IMG/VR virus record: IMGVR_UViG_3300028548_005340
Coordinates: 1-21,217 of that record
Reading direction: 5' to 3' (one strand)
Length of the DNA stretch: 21,217 bases
Source: a virus
Shown in pieces: positions 14,450-21,217 of this stretch. The number at the start of each line of letters is the position of its first letter. Position 1 is the first letter of the stretch. The position numbers and the translations under genes are program-made. The notes beneath the pieces were generated by a model. The model searched no databases. It was not told the DNA's origin and saw nothing but the letters and a program-made list of their open reading frames with translations.

Positions 14450-14849
14450 GCAGATTACTAATGTTCAGAACCAACATTATTGGGAAAACTTAGACGAAGG
14501 TTCTAAGAAAACTTTCAGTAATTATATGGTGCATAGGTTTTTATCAATGAAAGCCGAGTGGATAGAAGTTGTAAATGAAATACAACAATATTGGGAATTG
14601 AAACCTAAAACAGTTTATCAATTCTATACAAATTTATTACCAAGAGGAAATACATATTTACGATATACAAAATCTAAAAAGAAATCCAAAATAGAAAAGT
14701 GGGCTATGGATATATTATGTGAACATTTACAAGAAAGTTCACGTAATGTTGAAAAAACACTTGACATTATGGGTAAAGATGTTGTATATTCTATTATATC
14801 CAAGTATGGTATAGACGACAAGCAAATGAAAAAAATATGGAGTAAATAA
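14418..14849 (+). CDS. 62: Clamp loader small subunit, T4 gp62-like
   Basis: 143 residues matching the short marine form of gp62, the non-ATPase arm of the clamp loader that bridges the gp44 ring (T4 gp62 has 187). The recognisable opening is KTLFDHIKQIT, followed by QNQHYWENLDEGSKKTFSNYMVHRFLSM, IEVVNEIQQYW and FYTNLLPRG, a pattern shared by phage gp62 proteins. ATG 14418 lies inside the GIY-YIG gene and overlaps its last 32 bases. No good Shine-Dalgarno site is seen, so translation may depend on ribosomes finishing the endonuclease. The stop TAA overlaps the Nmad1 start (TAATG). RegA, which follows gp62 in T4, is absent here. Confidence 0.8.
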   Translation: MKQKTLFDHIKQITNVQNQHYWENLDEGSKKTFSNYMVHRFLSMKAEWIEVVNEIQQYWELKPKTVYQFYTNLLPRGNTYLRYTKSKKKSKIEKWAMDILCEHLQESSRNVEKTLDIMGKDVVYSIISKYGIDDKQMKKIWSK

Positions 14850-15247
14850 TGGCGATTAAAGACGCACCTACAAGAGTTATTGATGATGTCGGTCAAGAAT
14901 ATGACCCGACAGGTGTCGTTGGATATATGGAAAACAAATATCCCGAAATGACACAAGAATTTAGAACTATACAACAAGAACAATACGAATTGTTCTTACA
15001 CAAACAACACGACTACGGCCCACAAAATGTGGCAGTTGGTTCATTGTTGAAAACCAAAGAAGATATTAAGTTATCGTTGTTGGGTTTATGGTTTAGAATA
15101 CAAGACAAGACAGAAAGAATTAAAACTCTACTGATGAGAGATGATAAAAACTCAGTTCAAGATGAATCAGTAGTGGATAGTTATAATGACATATCAGTAT
15201 ATGGAGTTATGGCACAAATAGTATCGAGGGGCAAATGGGCAAAATAG
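14849..15247 (+). CDS. DUF1599 / nucleotide-modification-associated domain 1 (Nmad1) protein
   Basis: 132 residues, all-helical, with the DUF1599/Nmad1 signature: HKQHDYGPQN (51-60), LGLWFRIQDKTERIKTL (78-94) and SVVDSYNDISVYGVMAQIV (107-125), ending RGKW. The family was linked computationally to nucleotide or DNA modification systems of phages; its biochemistry is not established as far as I know. The conserved His/Asp/Glu residues suggest a metal-dependent nucleotide-binding helical bundle. It is coupled to gp62 through TAATG, and its end overlaps the dehydrogenase start by 13 bases. Together with the Mom-like gene it supports modified phage DNA. Confidence 0.78.
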   Translation: MAIKDAPTRVIDDVGQEYDPTGVVGYMENKYPEMTQEFRTIQQEQYELFLHKQHDYGPQNVAVGSLLKTKEDIKLSLLGLWFRIQDKTERIKTLLMRDDKNSVQDESVVDSYNDISVYGVMAQIVSRGKWAK

Positions 15248-16062
15248 GAATTATAGGACAAGGATATGTAGGTAGCGCTATCAGAATTGGTTTTGAACCA
15301 CATTATACAGTATCAACATACGATAAGTATGACTTGAGTAAATCAACACATAGTAAATTATCTGATGTAGTAAAGAACTCAGATGTTATATTTGTATGTG
15401 TTCCGACACCAATGAAGAAAGACGGAACTTGTCATACCGATATCGTAGAGGATGTCGTTAGTGAAATTAATGAATGTGGTAAGGGGCAAGTCGTAGTGAT
15501 TAAATCTACTATTCCACCTGGCACAACTGATAGATTACATAGAAAATACAAAAACATTGATGTTATATTTAATCCAGAGTTCTTAACTGAAGCAAACTTT
15601 ATTGATGACTTCAAGAATCAAAACAGAATTATATTGGGTGGTATTCGTAGAGGAACTACAAAACTAAGACAAATATATTCTAAAGTATTTCCACACGCAA
15701 CAATCGTTAAGACAGGTGCTAAACACGCAGAAATGGTAAAGTATTTTACTAATTGTTTCTTAGCAACCAAAGTATCATTTGCAAACGAAATGAAATACAT
15801 TTGTGATAGTATTGATTTAGATTACGATAAAGTAGTGGAGTATGCGACATATGATGAAAGATTAGGTAAATCACATTGGGGTGTTCCAGGTCCAGATGGA
15901 GATTTGGGTTTTGGTGGACATTGTTTACCAAAGGATTTATCAGCAATGATTAATGAATTTGAAACATTAGGATTATTAGAAGCAGTTGAACAAGTCAATG
16001 ACCAAGTTCGTGAGAATAGAGATTGGGAAACGATGAAGGGTAGAGCAGTAATAGATGGGTAA
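15235..16062 (+). CDS. UDP-glucose / GDP-mannose dehydrogenase family protein, short form
   Basis: 275 residues, an NAD-dependent sugar-nucleotide 6-dehydrogenase such as UDP-glucose dehydrogenase (UDP-glucose to UDP-glucuronate). The Rossmann motif GQGYVG is at 8-13, VPTPM at 56-60, KSTIPPGTTD at 90-99, NPEFLTEANF at 113-122, the central-domain Lys in TGAKHAEMVKYFTN and the catalytic Cys220 in GFGGHCLPKD. The C-terminal UDP-binding domain of bacterial enzymes (total about 390-430) is missing, so it ends shortly after the central helix. It may be an authentic short viral form or may need a partner for substrate binding. ATG 15235 is preceded by GAGGGG and overlaps the Nmad1 gene; its 3' end overlaps the nuclease gene by 8 bases. 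The product could feed the glycosyltransferases at 18022-20762. Confidence 0.85.
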   Translation: MGKIGIIGQGYVGSAIRIGFEPHYTVSTYDKYDLSKSTHSKLSDVVKNSDVIFVCVPTPMKKDGTCHTDIVEDVVSEINECGKGQVVVIKSTIPPGTTDRLHRKYKNIDVIFNPEFLTEANFIDDFKNQNRIILGGIRRGTTKLRQIYSKVFPHATIVKTGAKHAEMVKYFTNCFLATKVSFANEMKYICDSIDLDYDKVVEYATYDERLGKSHWGVPGPDGDLGFGGHCLPKDLSAMINEFETLGLLEAVEQVNDQVRENRDWETMKGRAVIDG

Positions 16063-16921
16063 AATAAGTTATAGTCAGTTCTCACAATGGGATAAGTGTC
16101 CACAAATGTGGAAACTCAATTATGTAGATAGAGTAGGAACATTTACAGGTAATATCTATACAGTATTTGGTTCGGCACTACACGAAACACTTCAAGCATA
16201 TCTTGTATGTTATTATGAGAGAACAATCAAAGAAGCAGATGCTTTACCATTAGAGGATATTCTAATGTATCGTATGAAAGAAAACTTCAAGCAATCTAAA
16301 GCACAACACGGAAATGACTTTGAAATCACTAAAGAAGATATGGCAGAGTTCTATCAGGATGGATTAGATATTATTAATGAGTTTTTAAAGAAAAAAACAA
16401 GACACTTCTCAAAGAAGAATACAGAATTAGTTGGTATTGAAATGAAACTAAATTATGATATGCCAAACAATATGAAATTCAATGGATATATGGACGTTGT
16501 ATTACACGACAAGAGAACAGGTCGTATGAGAATTATTGATATCAAAACTTCTACAATGGGTTGGAATAAGTATATGAAAGCCGATAAGAACAAAACTAAT
16601 CAGTTATTATTATATAAACATTTTTTATCAAAAGAGTTAGATATTTCGGTAGATAAAATAGATGTTGAATATTTAATATTGAAGAGAAGATTATATGAAA
16701 ATATGATGTATCCACAGAAAAGAATACAATCGTTCTCGCCAGCAAGTGGAACGCCAAGTATCAATAGAGTTATGAGTAGATTAAATGAATTTATGAGTGA
16801 TTGCTTTGATGAGAGTGGAAAAACCATTGATAAAGAATATGTAAAAATAGCTTCAGCAAAGAATTGTAAGTATTGTGAATTTAAAACCAAAGCAGACTTA
16901 TGTGATAGGAACAAAAAATGA
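16055..16921 (+). CDS. PD-(D/E)XK nuclease, Cas4/RecB-like, with candidate Fe-S cluster
   Basis: 288 residues of the PDDEXK_1 class. The opening SYSQFSQWDKCPQMWKLNY resembles Cas4/AddB-type nucleases. Active-site residues are in order: His43 (GSALHETL), Asp147 (FNGYMDVV), Asp162 and Lys164 (IIDIKTS), Gln183 and Tyr187 (NQLLLYKH). Four cysteines fit a 4Fe-4S clasp: Cys15 near the N-terminus and Cys271-x2-Cys274-x8-Cys283 at the C-terminus, as in Cas4 and AddB. It should be a DNA exonuclease or endonuclease acting in recombination, end processing or host DNA breakdown. No cas1, cas2 or CRISPR repeat is present, so a CRISPR role is not supported. The end overlaps the next gene by ATGA. Confidence 0.85.
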   Translation: MGKISYSQFSQWDKCPQMWKLNYVDRVGTFTGNIYTVFGSALHETLQAYLVCYYERTIKEADALPLEDILMYRMKENFKQSKAQHGNDFEITKEDMAEFYQDGLDIINEFLKKKTRHFSKKNTELVGIEMKLNYDMPNNMKFNGYMDVVLHDKRTGRMRIIDIKTSTMGWNKYMKADKNKTNQLLLYKHFLSKELDISVDKIDVEYLILKRRLYENMMYPQKRIQSFSPASGTPSINRVMSRLNEFMSDCFDESGKTIDKEYVKIASAKNCKYCEFKTKADLCDRNKK

Positions 16922-17361
16922 TAGTACCAGTATTGAGATTAAAGTTATCGGATTTCTTAGGAACTGATTATGAATCGGACATCTTAAAAAAACTGCGTGA
17001 TATAAATAATGAAGGACATTTTCCACCATTTGAAATATATTTGTGGTATGATAGAGAGAATGACAAAAATATTGATTTAAGTCGTTTGAAAGATTTTATC
17101 GTAGAGTGGGAAAGTAAAGGAGACTTTAAAAGCAAAACTATTATTGTTCCTGAATTCTTTGACAGACCACGAGATTTTATTTGGTATGACATTATACCAA
17201 ACGAGGTTGCTAATAACAATTTCATACAATATTCAAGATTTAGATGGAACTATTCAGACCCAAAGACTGGTATTTTACAAGGATTAGATGAATTCATTAA
17301 AACATTTGAGTTCACAATTGCAGACAAACTACCAAAAAAGCAAAAAAGGAATGATTATTAA
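16918..17361 (+). CDS. Hypothetical protein in the nuclease-SLOG cluster
   Basis: 147 residues with no motif I recognise. It is soluble, mixed alpha/beta and aromatic-rich (FEIYLWYDREND, RPRDFIWYDIIP, YSRFRWNYSDP), with no signal peptide or membrane segment and a Lys-rich C-terminus. ATGA overlap with the nuclease gene (16918-16921) and an 11-base overlap with the SLOG gene place it in one translation-coupled unit, so a role beside nucleic-acid processing is plausible but unproven. Confidence 0.75.
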   Translation: MIVPVLRLKLSDFLGTDYESDILKKLRDINNEGHFPPFEIYLWYDRENDKNIDLSRLKDFIVEWESKGDFKSKTIIVPEFFDRPRDFIWYDIIPNEVANNNFIQYSRFRWNYSDPKTGILQGLDEFIKTFEFTIADKLPKKQKRNDY

Positions 17362-17755
17362 AATAGCAATCATAGGTAGTAGAACTTATACGAATAAGAA
17401 AAAGATTCAAGATTTCTTATTCAGATTAAAAATGGAACATAAAGATATGGAGATTGTAAGTGGTGGAGCAAAAGACGGAGCAGATAAATACGCAAAGAGA
17501 TTTGCATTAGAATTTGGACTAAAGTATTCAGAGTTCCCACCACAACATCAAACACATAATCAACATTGTATAATGGAAGCGTATAATTATGGTAAAGAAT
17601 ATAATGTTGGATATTATCATAAAAGAAATAAAGACTTAGTAAAATATTCAGACAAGGTTGTGGCATTTATCAAAGATGATATCATTACCAATGGAACAAA
17701 ATCAGCATTAGAATATTGCGAAAAAAATAATAAAAAATTCGTTATTTTAAGTTAA
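17351..17755 (+). CDS. SLOG-fold nucleotide-binding protein, YspA (DUF2493)-like
   Basis: About 134 residues. The N-terminus IKIAIIGSRTYTNKK with GSR at 9-11, then IVSGGAKDGADKYAKRFA (35-52) and the end DKVVAFIKDD..TNGTKSALEY, is the pattern of the YspA/YpsA-related SLOG family, Rossmann-like domains that bind or cleave nucleotide ligands, related to DprA and LOG proteins. In-frame codons extend upstream to 17288, but that region overlaps the preceding gene and would add a non-family tail; ATG 17351 gives the correct family start. The AAGGA ribosome site abuts the ATG with no spacing, so initiation may be weak or coupled to termination at 17359-17361. The role is unknown; nucleotide sensing or salvage is possible. 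Confidence 0.75.
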   Translation: MIIKIAIIGSRTYTNKKKIQDFLFRLKMEHKDMEIVSGGAKDGADKYAKRFALEFGLKYSEFPPQHQTHNQHCIMEAYNYGKEYNVGYYHKRNKDLVKYSDKVVAFIKDDIITNGTKSALEYCEKNNKKFVILS

Positions 17756-17757
17756 GG

Positions 17758-17769
17758 TTGATATTTATT
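17758..17769 (+). promoter_or_regulatory. ATATTTAT spacer motif before the RHH-like gene
   Basis: TTGATATTTATT starts right after the SLOG stop codon; the core is 17761-17768, 31 bases before ATG 17800. The position is very similar to the copies before the clamp (27 bases) and polymerase (32 bases) genes, supporting a promoter-type role. Confidence 0.42.
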
Positions 17770-17799
17770 ACTGAATATATATGTATATACAAGGACAAT

Positions 17800-18003
17800 A
17801 TGAGTAGAAACAAAGAAGAAAAATTAACATCAGTAAAAGTAATTGACGAACTCTATAAGAAATTTAGAGAGAAATCAATTCGTGAGGACTTTTCATTACA
17901 AAAGCTTGTAAATCGTAGTTTAGATTTATTTGTTTATGATGAAGAGTTTGCAAAAAAGGTTATGGAATATAGTGAGTTGGAAGAAAGCGGTTCTAAATAT
18001 TAA
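17800..18003 (+). CDS. Small ribbon-helix-helix-like protein
   Basis: 67 residues. The start is ATG 17800 with AAGGA at 17791-17795; an in-frame TTG at 17758 would add 14 residues but falls in the promoter-like motif. The pattern KLTSVKVIDELYKKFREKSIREDFSLQKLVNRSLDLFV looks like a beta-strand followed by two helices of a ribbon-helix-helix DNA-binding protein, which binds operators as a dimer. The acidic C-terminus (VYDEEFAKKVMEYSELEESG) may be a regulatory tail. It precedes the two glycosyltransferase genes, and the short gap before 18022 suggests it shares their transcript. It could regulate phage or host promoters; the fold assignment is by pattern only. Confidence 0.6.
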   Translation: MSRNKEEKLTSVKVIDELYKKFREKSIREDFSLQKLVNRSLDLFVYDEEFAKKVMEYSELEESGSKY

Positions 18004-18021
18004 TAAATACGAAGAGGTTTT

Positions 18022-19446
18022 ATGGAATTACCAAAATTAAAAAAAGTTACAGAAGTTAAAAAGAAAAAGATTATGCTACTATCAGACGATTTACGTATGT
18101 CAAGTGGTGTCGGTACAATGTCAAGAGAGATTGTAATGGGAACCCTTAATGAGTTTGATTGGGTTCAAGTTGCAGGTGCAATAAAACATCCAGATGCGGG
18201 TAAAGCAATTGATATGTGTGATAGTGCCAGAGAAGAAACAGGTGTTGAAGACGCATATCTAAAACTATATCCAGTATCAGGTTATGGTAGTCAAGATATA
18301 TTGAGAGAATTATTACAAGTAGAAAAGCCAGATGCTATTCTACACTACACAGACCCAAGATTTTGGAAGTGGTTATATGATATGGAACACGAGTTAAGAC
18401 AAACAATTCCTATATTCTATTATAATATATGGGATGACTTACCTTATCCTATGTGGAACGAACCATTTTACGAAAGTTGTGATTTGATTATGAATATTTC
18501 AAAGCAAACGCACAATATTGTTCAAAATGTTTGTCTTGATAAACCAAGAACAGATTGGGATTCAACTTATGTTCCACACGGAATAAATGAAAAATATTTC
18601 TATCCAGTTGATAATAAAAAAGAACAATTGGAAATGAATAAAATGAAATCAGAACTATTTCAAGGTAAAGATTTAGATTTTGTTTTATTTTACAATAATA
18701 GAAATATCAAAAGAAAAATGACTTCTGATGCTATCTTAGCATTTAGAGAATTTGCATACAATTTACCAGAAGAAAAGAGAAAAAAGACTGCATTTGTTCT
18801 ACATACACAGCCAAAAGACCAACACGGAACAGATTTACCTGCAGTTGTAGAAGCAATGTGTCCAGATTTGAACATAATATTCTCAACACAAAAACTTTCC
18901 AATCAACATCTAAATTATCTATACAACATAGCAGATGTCACAATCAATATCGCATCCAATGAGGGATTCGGATTAGGAACGTGTGAATCATTGATGTGCG
19001 CAACACCAATTATTGTTAATGTTACAGGTGGATTACAAGACCAATGTGGATTTAGATTAAAAGATAAATTCATTACTTATAAAGATTATGCAGATGTTGA
19101 AACACTACACGATTGGAGAAAGTGGGAAAACAATGAAGATTTAACTCACGGAGAGTGGGTAAAACCAGTATGGCCGAGAAGTCGTTCATTACAAGGTTCA
19201 ATTCCAACACCTTATATCTTTGATGATAGAATTGATTATATTGATGTATCAGAAAAAATTAGAGAATGGTATGATATGGATAAAGAAGAAAGAGAATCTT
19301 GTGGTAGAGAAGGATATGAATTTGTTTGTGGAGATGACTCAATGATGAGTGCACGATGGATGTGTAAGAACTTTGAAGACCATATGAATACAGCATTTGA
19401 TAAGTGGACACCACGAAAACGATTTGAAATTATAGGGGTTAAATAA
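18022..19446 (+). CDS. GT-B glycosyltransferase (GT4-like), first of a pair
   Basis: 474 residues. After a Lys-rich leader (ELPKLKKVTEVKKKK) comes the first Rossmann half, IMLLSDDLRMSSGVGTMSREI, with the glycine-rich acceptor/donor loop. The second half carries the EX7E motif E314-GFGLGTC-E322 and then SLMCATPIIVNVTGG, typical of the GT4/Glycos_transf_1 family of retaining enzymes that use nucleotide sugars. There are no membrane segments. The ribosome site GAAGAGG lies a few bases before ATG 18022; the stop overlaps the next gene (TAATG). It may glycosylate virion proteins, the host surface or modified phage DNA; T4 DNA glucosyltransferases are also GT-B but are not recognisably similar here. 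Confidence 0.85.
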   Translation: MELPKLKKVTEVKKKKIMLLSDDLRMSSGVGTMSREIVMGTLNEFDWVQVAGAIKHPDAGKAIDMCDSAREETGVEDAYLKLYPVSGYGSQDILRELLQVEKPDAILHYTDPRFWKWLYDMEHELRQTIPIFYYNIWDDLPYPMWNEPFYESCDLIMNISKQTHNIVQNVCLDKPRTDWDSTYVPHGINEKYFYPVDNKKEQLEMNKMKSELFQGKDLDFVLFYNNRNIKRKMTSDAILAFREFAYNLPEEKRKKTAFVLHTQPKDQHGTDLPAVVEAMCPDLNIIFSTQKLSNQHLNYLYNIADVTINIASNEGFGLGTCESLMCATPIIVNVTGGLQDQCGFRLKDKFITYKDYADVETLHDWRKWENNEDLTHGEWVKPVWPRSRSLQGSIPTPYIFDDRIDYIDVSEKIREWYDMDKEERESCGREGYEFVCGDDSMMSARWMCKNFEDHMNTAFDKWTPRKRFEIIGVK

Positions 19447-20762
19447 TGAAACCATTAGTATTAGTATCAGCACCAGTAAGAACAAGAAGTGGGTATGGAA
19501 ATCACTCACGAGATATTTGTCAAGCACTAATTCAATCGGATAAATATGATTTGAGAATACAAGCACTTCGTTGGGGAACAACACCAATGAATGCATTAGA
19601 AGTGGATAATCCAGTTCATCAAGAGATTGAGAAGAGAATTTTAATACAAGCAACTATGGAAAAACAACCTGATGTTCATTTACATATTGTTGTTCCGAAC
19701 GAATTTCAACCAATAGCTAAAAAGAATATTGGAATCACAGCAGGTATTGAACATACGGTTCCACCAGCAAGTTGGTTTGATGGAATTAATCGTATGGACT
19801 TGACAATACTAACATCTGAATTTTCAAAGTCTGGATTTGCAGAAACTACATTTGATAAGGTTGATAATAAGACAAAGAAAGTTGTCGGTATAGTAAAAGT
19901 AGAAAAACCATTAGATGTATTATTTGAGGGAGCAGACCCTGAAATATATAAACAAACAGCAGAATTATCAGATGATATGAAAGAAGAATTTTCAAAAATA
20001 GATAATGACTTTTGTTTTCTTTATGTAGGACATTGGTTACAAGGTAAATTAGGTGAAGACAGAAAAGATACGGGTATGATGTTGAAAGTATTCTTAGAAA
20101 CATTCAAAGGTATGAAAGATAAACCAGCACTAATTATGAAAACAAGTGGAGCAGGATTTTCTATCATAGATAGAAGAGATATACTTGAAAAAATAGATTT
20201 AATTAAACAGAATGTCAAGTCAGATGATTTACCAGATGTATATTTATTACACGGAGACTTAACTGATGAAGAAATGAATCAAATGTACAATCATAAAAAA
20301 GTAAAGGCACATTTGACATTTACTCACGGAGAGGGATTTGGAAGACCATTGTTAGAAGCATCATTTAGTGGAAAACCAATTATAGCACCAATCTCAACAG
20401 GTCAAGCAGATTTCTTAGATAAAAATTATACTGTGGAAATACCACATATAATGACAAAAGTTCCAGGAGGAGCATTTCCAAAGGAATATCATAATCCAGA
20501 AGCACAATGGTCTACGGTAAATTATGGTATTGCAAGTAAACTTATGAGAGATGTCCATAAGAACTACAAAAAATATGAACTTAAAGGTAAAAAGCAGATG
20601 ATTGTAAATAGACAAATGTTTACTCACGATAAAATGAGTAAGAAATTGATATCTATTGTTGATAAGATGTTAGAGAGTGTTCCACAACCAGTAAAGTTAA
20701 AGATACCAAGTCTAACAAAAGAACCAAAGAAATTAAAATTACCAACATTAAAAAAGGGATAA
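19446..20762 (+). CDS. GT-B glycosyltransferase (GT4-like), second of a pair
   Basis: 438 residues. The N-terminal half begins LVLVSAPVRTRSGYGNHSRDICQAL and includes NIGITAGIEHT and LTILTSEFSKSGF, as in many phage- and bacterium-encoded glycosyltransferases. The C-terminal half has the EX7E motif E296-GFGRPLL-E304 (THGEGFGRPLLEASFSGKP) and a loop ISTGQADFL. The C-terminus (VKLKIPSLTKEPKKLKLPTLKKG) is a basic, twice-repeated K-L-x-x-P-x-L tail. TAATG coupling to the preceding transferase implies they act together, perhaps building a two-step glycan. The donor could be UDP-glucuronate or a product of the dehydrogenase at 15235-16062; this is inference. Confidence 0.83.
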   Translation: MKPLVLVSAPVRTRSGYGNHSRDICQALIQSDKYDLRIQALRWGTTPMNALEVDNPVHQEIEKRILIQATMEKQPDVHLHIVVPNEFQPIAKKNIGITAGIEHTVPPASWFDGINRMDLTILTSEFSKSGFAETTFDKVDNKTKKVVGIVKVEKPLDVLFEGADPEIYKQTAELSDDMKEEFSKIDNDFCFLYVGHWLQGKLGEDRKDTGMMLKVFLETFKGMKDKPALIMKTSGAGFSIIDRRDILEKIDLIKQNVKSDDLPDVYLLHGDLTDEEMNQMYNHKKVKAHLTFTHGEGFGRPLLEASFSGKPIIAPISTGQADFLDKNYTVEIPHIMTKVPGGAFPKEYHNPEAQWSTVNYGIASKLMRDVHKNYKKYELKGKKQMIVNRQMFTHDKMSKKLISIVDKMLESVPQPVKLKIPSLTKEPKKLKLPTLKKG

Positions 20763-20763
20763 A

Positions 20764-21216
20764 ATGGCAGAAATAAAAATAACTTGTCCGAATTGTTTTA
20801 CTGATACACAATGTTTTCAAGAAGAAGTGGAAGTAGAAAACTTCAGTTCTTATATGTGTTTTCAATGTGGATTTACAAGCAATTCATTATACAAAAATGA
20901 TTCAGACGAATTAAAACAAATTAAAAAATCTTCAACAGAATTAATGAGAGAAATCAGTATGTATGATTACGACAGAAAAATACATTGGTTTCCATCAGTA
21001 TTGAATATGGGTAAACTCGGTTTAATCTATCCTGAGGGTTCAAAAGACAATTGGAGCTGGAAATTAGCAGAAGTTCGTAAATTGTCTAATGAAGAGCAAT
21101 CACAACCACAATATGAGGGACACGAATACACATTAGATGTTGACAATTCAAAAGAATTTGGACAACACGAGTTTCTACAAGCTTGTAAAGATATGGGAAT
21201 CGTAAAAGGCGTATGA
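20764..21216 (+). CDS. Zinc-ribbon protein, unknown function
   Basis: 150 residues. An N-terminal zinc ribbon has CPNC (8-11) and CFQC (32-35). The rest is acidic and aromatic, with HWFPSVLNMGKLGLIYPEG and WSWKLAEVRKLS in the middle, and no catalytic motif I recognise. The start ATG 20764 has AAGGG (20755-20759) and lies one base after the second glycosyltransferase. It is complete, with TGA at 21214-21216, one base before the window ends. It may bind nucleic acid or proteins. Confidence 0.75.
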   Translation: MAEIKITCPNCFTDTQCFQEEVEVENFSSYMCFQCGFTSNSLYKNDSDELKQIKKSSTELMREISMYDYDRKIHWFPSVLNMGKLGLIYPEGSKDNWSWKLAEVRKLSNEEQSQPQYEGHEYTLDVDNSKEFGQHEFLQACKDMGIVKGV

Positions 21217-21217
21217 A

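Noticed and set aside
16055-16921. CRISPR adaptation role for the Cas4-like nuclease
   Set aside because: No repeat array, cas1 or cas2 is visible; related nucleases are common in phages without CRISPR.
9870-17008. T4 late-promoter boxes TATAAATA at 9870, 12122, 13702 and 17001
   Set aside because: All lie within coding sequence, and about three or four are expected by chance at this AT content. The copies at 9870 and 13702 lie about 83 bases before clamp and endonuclease starts but are not otherwise supported.
17288-17350. Extended N-terminus for the SLOG protein from 17288
   Set aside because: The extra 21 residues overlap the previous gene in another frame and precede the conserved IKIAIIGSRT family start.
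1-21217. tRNA or rRNA genes, insertion sequences or an integrase
   Set aside because: I found no cloverleaf with a TTC-loop, no rRNA-like sequence, and no transposase or integrase motif; the spacers are too short for most of these.

Overview
The window reads as a segment of a T4-like tailed phage genome, probably marine. It is AT-rich, every gene is on the + strand, genes are packed with ATGA/TAATG overlaps, and the T4 replisome set is recognisable: gp41-type helicase, gp43-type family B DNA polymerase, gp45 sliding clamp, gp44 clamp-loader ATPase and gp62 clamp-loader small subunit. The host cannot be read directly. One cargo gene encodes an outer-membrane TonB-dependent receptor with an N-terminal carboxypeptidase-regulatory-like domain, a layout typical of the Bacteroidota / Marinimicrobia (FCB) group, so a Gram-negative FCB host is the best inference. 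Strong AGGAG Shine-Dalgarno sites argue mildly against an ordinary Bacteroidota host, since those mostly do not use them.

Layout. 25-1596: a small basic protein and the replicative helicase. 1597-3706: a spacer with a 12-bp direct repeat and TATAATAG boxes, then a GTG-started adenosylcobalamin-dependent (class II) ribonucleotide reductase. 3707-6551: a hairpin-containing leader, the TonB-dependent receptor and a strong stem-loop. 6562-9906: a consensus-like TTGACA-N17-TATATT promoter, a TTG-started DNA polymerase and a Mom-like DNA-modification acyltransferase. 9907-11865: sliding clamp, clamp-loader ATPase and a small zinc-ribbon protein. 11868-14449: an insertion between the two clamp-loader genes that holds two SGNH-like proteins, a free-standing Hint (intein-like) domain and a GIY-YIG homing endonuclease whose 3' end runs into the gp62 gene. 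14418-17755: gp62, a DUF1599/Nmad1 protein, a short UDP-glucose-dehydrogenase-like protein, a Cas4/RecB-like nuclease with four candidate Fe-S cysteines, an unknown protein and a SLOG-fold protein. 17800-21216: a small RHH-like protein, two GT-B glycosyltransferases and a second zinc-ribbon protein.

How the genes may work together. The replisome genes and the reductase form a DNA-synthesis module. The Mom-like protein and the Nmad1 protein suggest that phage DNA is chemically modified. The sugar dehydrogenase, two glycosyltransferases and SGNH proteins suggest a glycan-modifying function, acting on virion, cell surface or DNA. The most surprising gene is the TonB-dependent receptor, which sits directly after a B12-dependent reductase inside the replication block. 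One testable idea is that it imports cobalamin or another scarce nutrient; another is that it alters the cell surface. A short motif, ATATTTAT, recurs in five of the intergenic spacers and may be part of a phage promoter.
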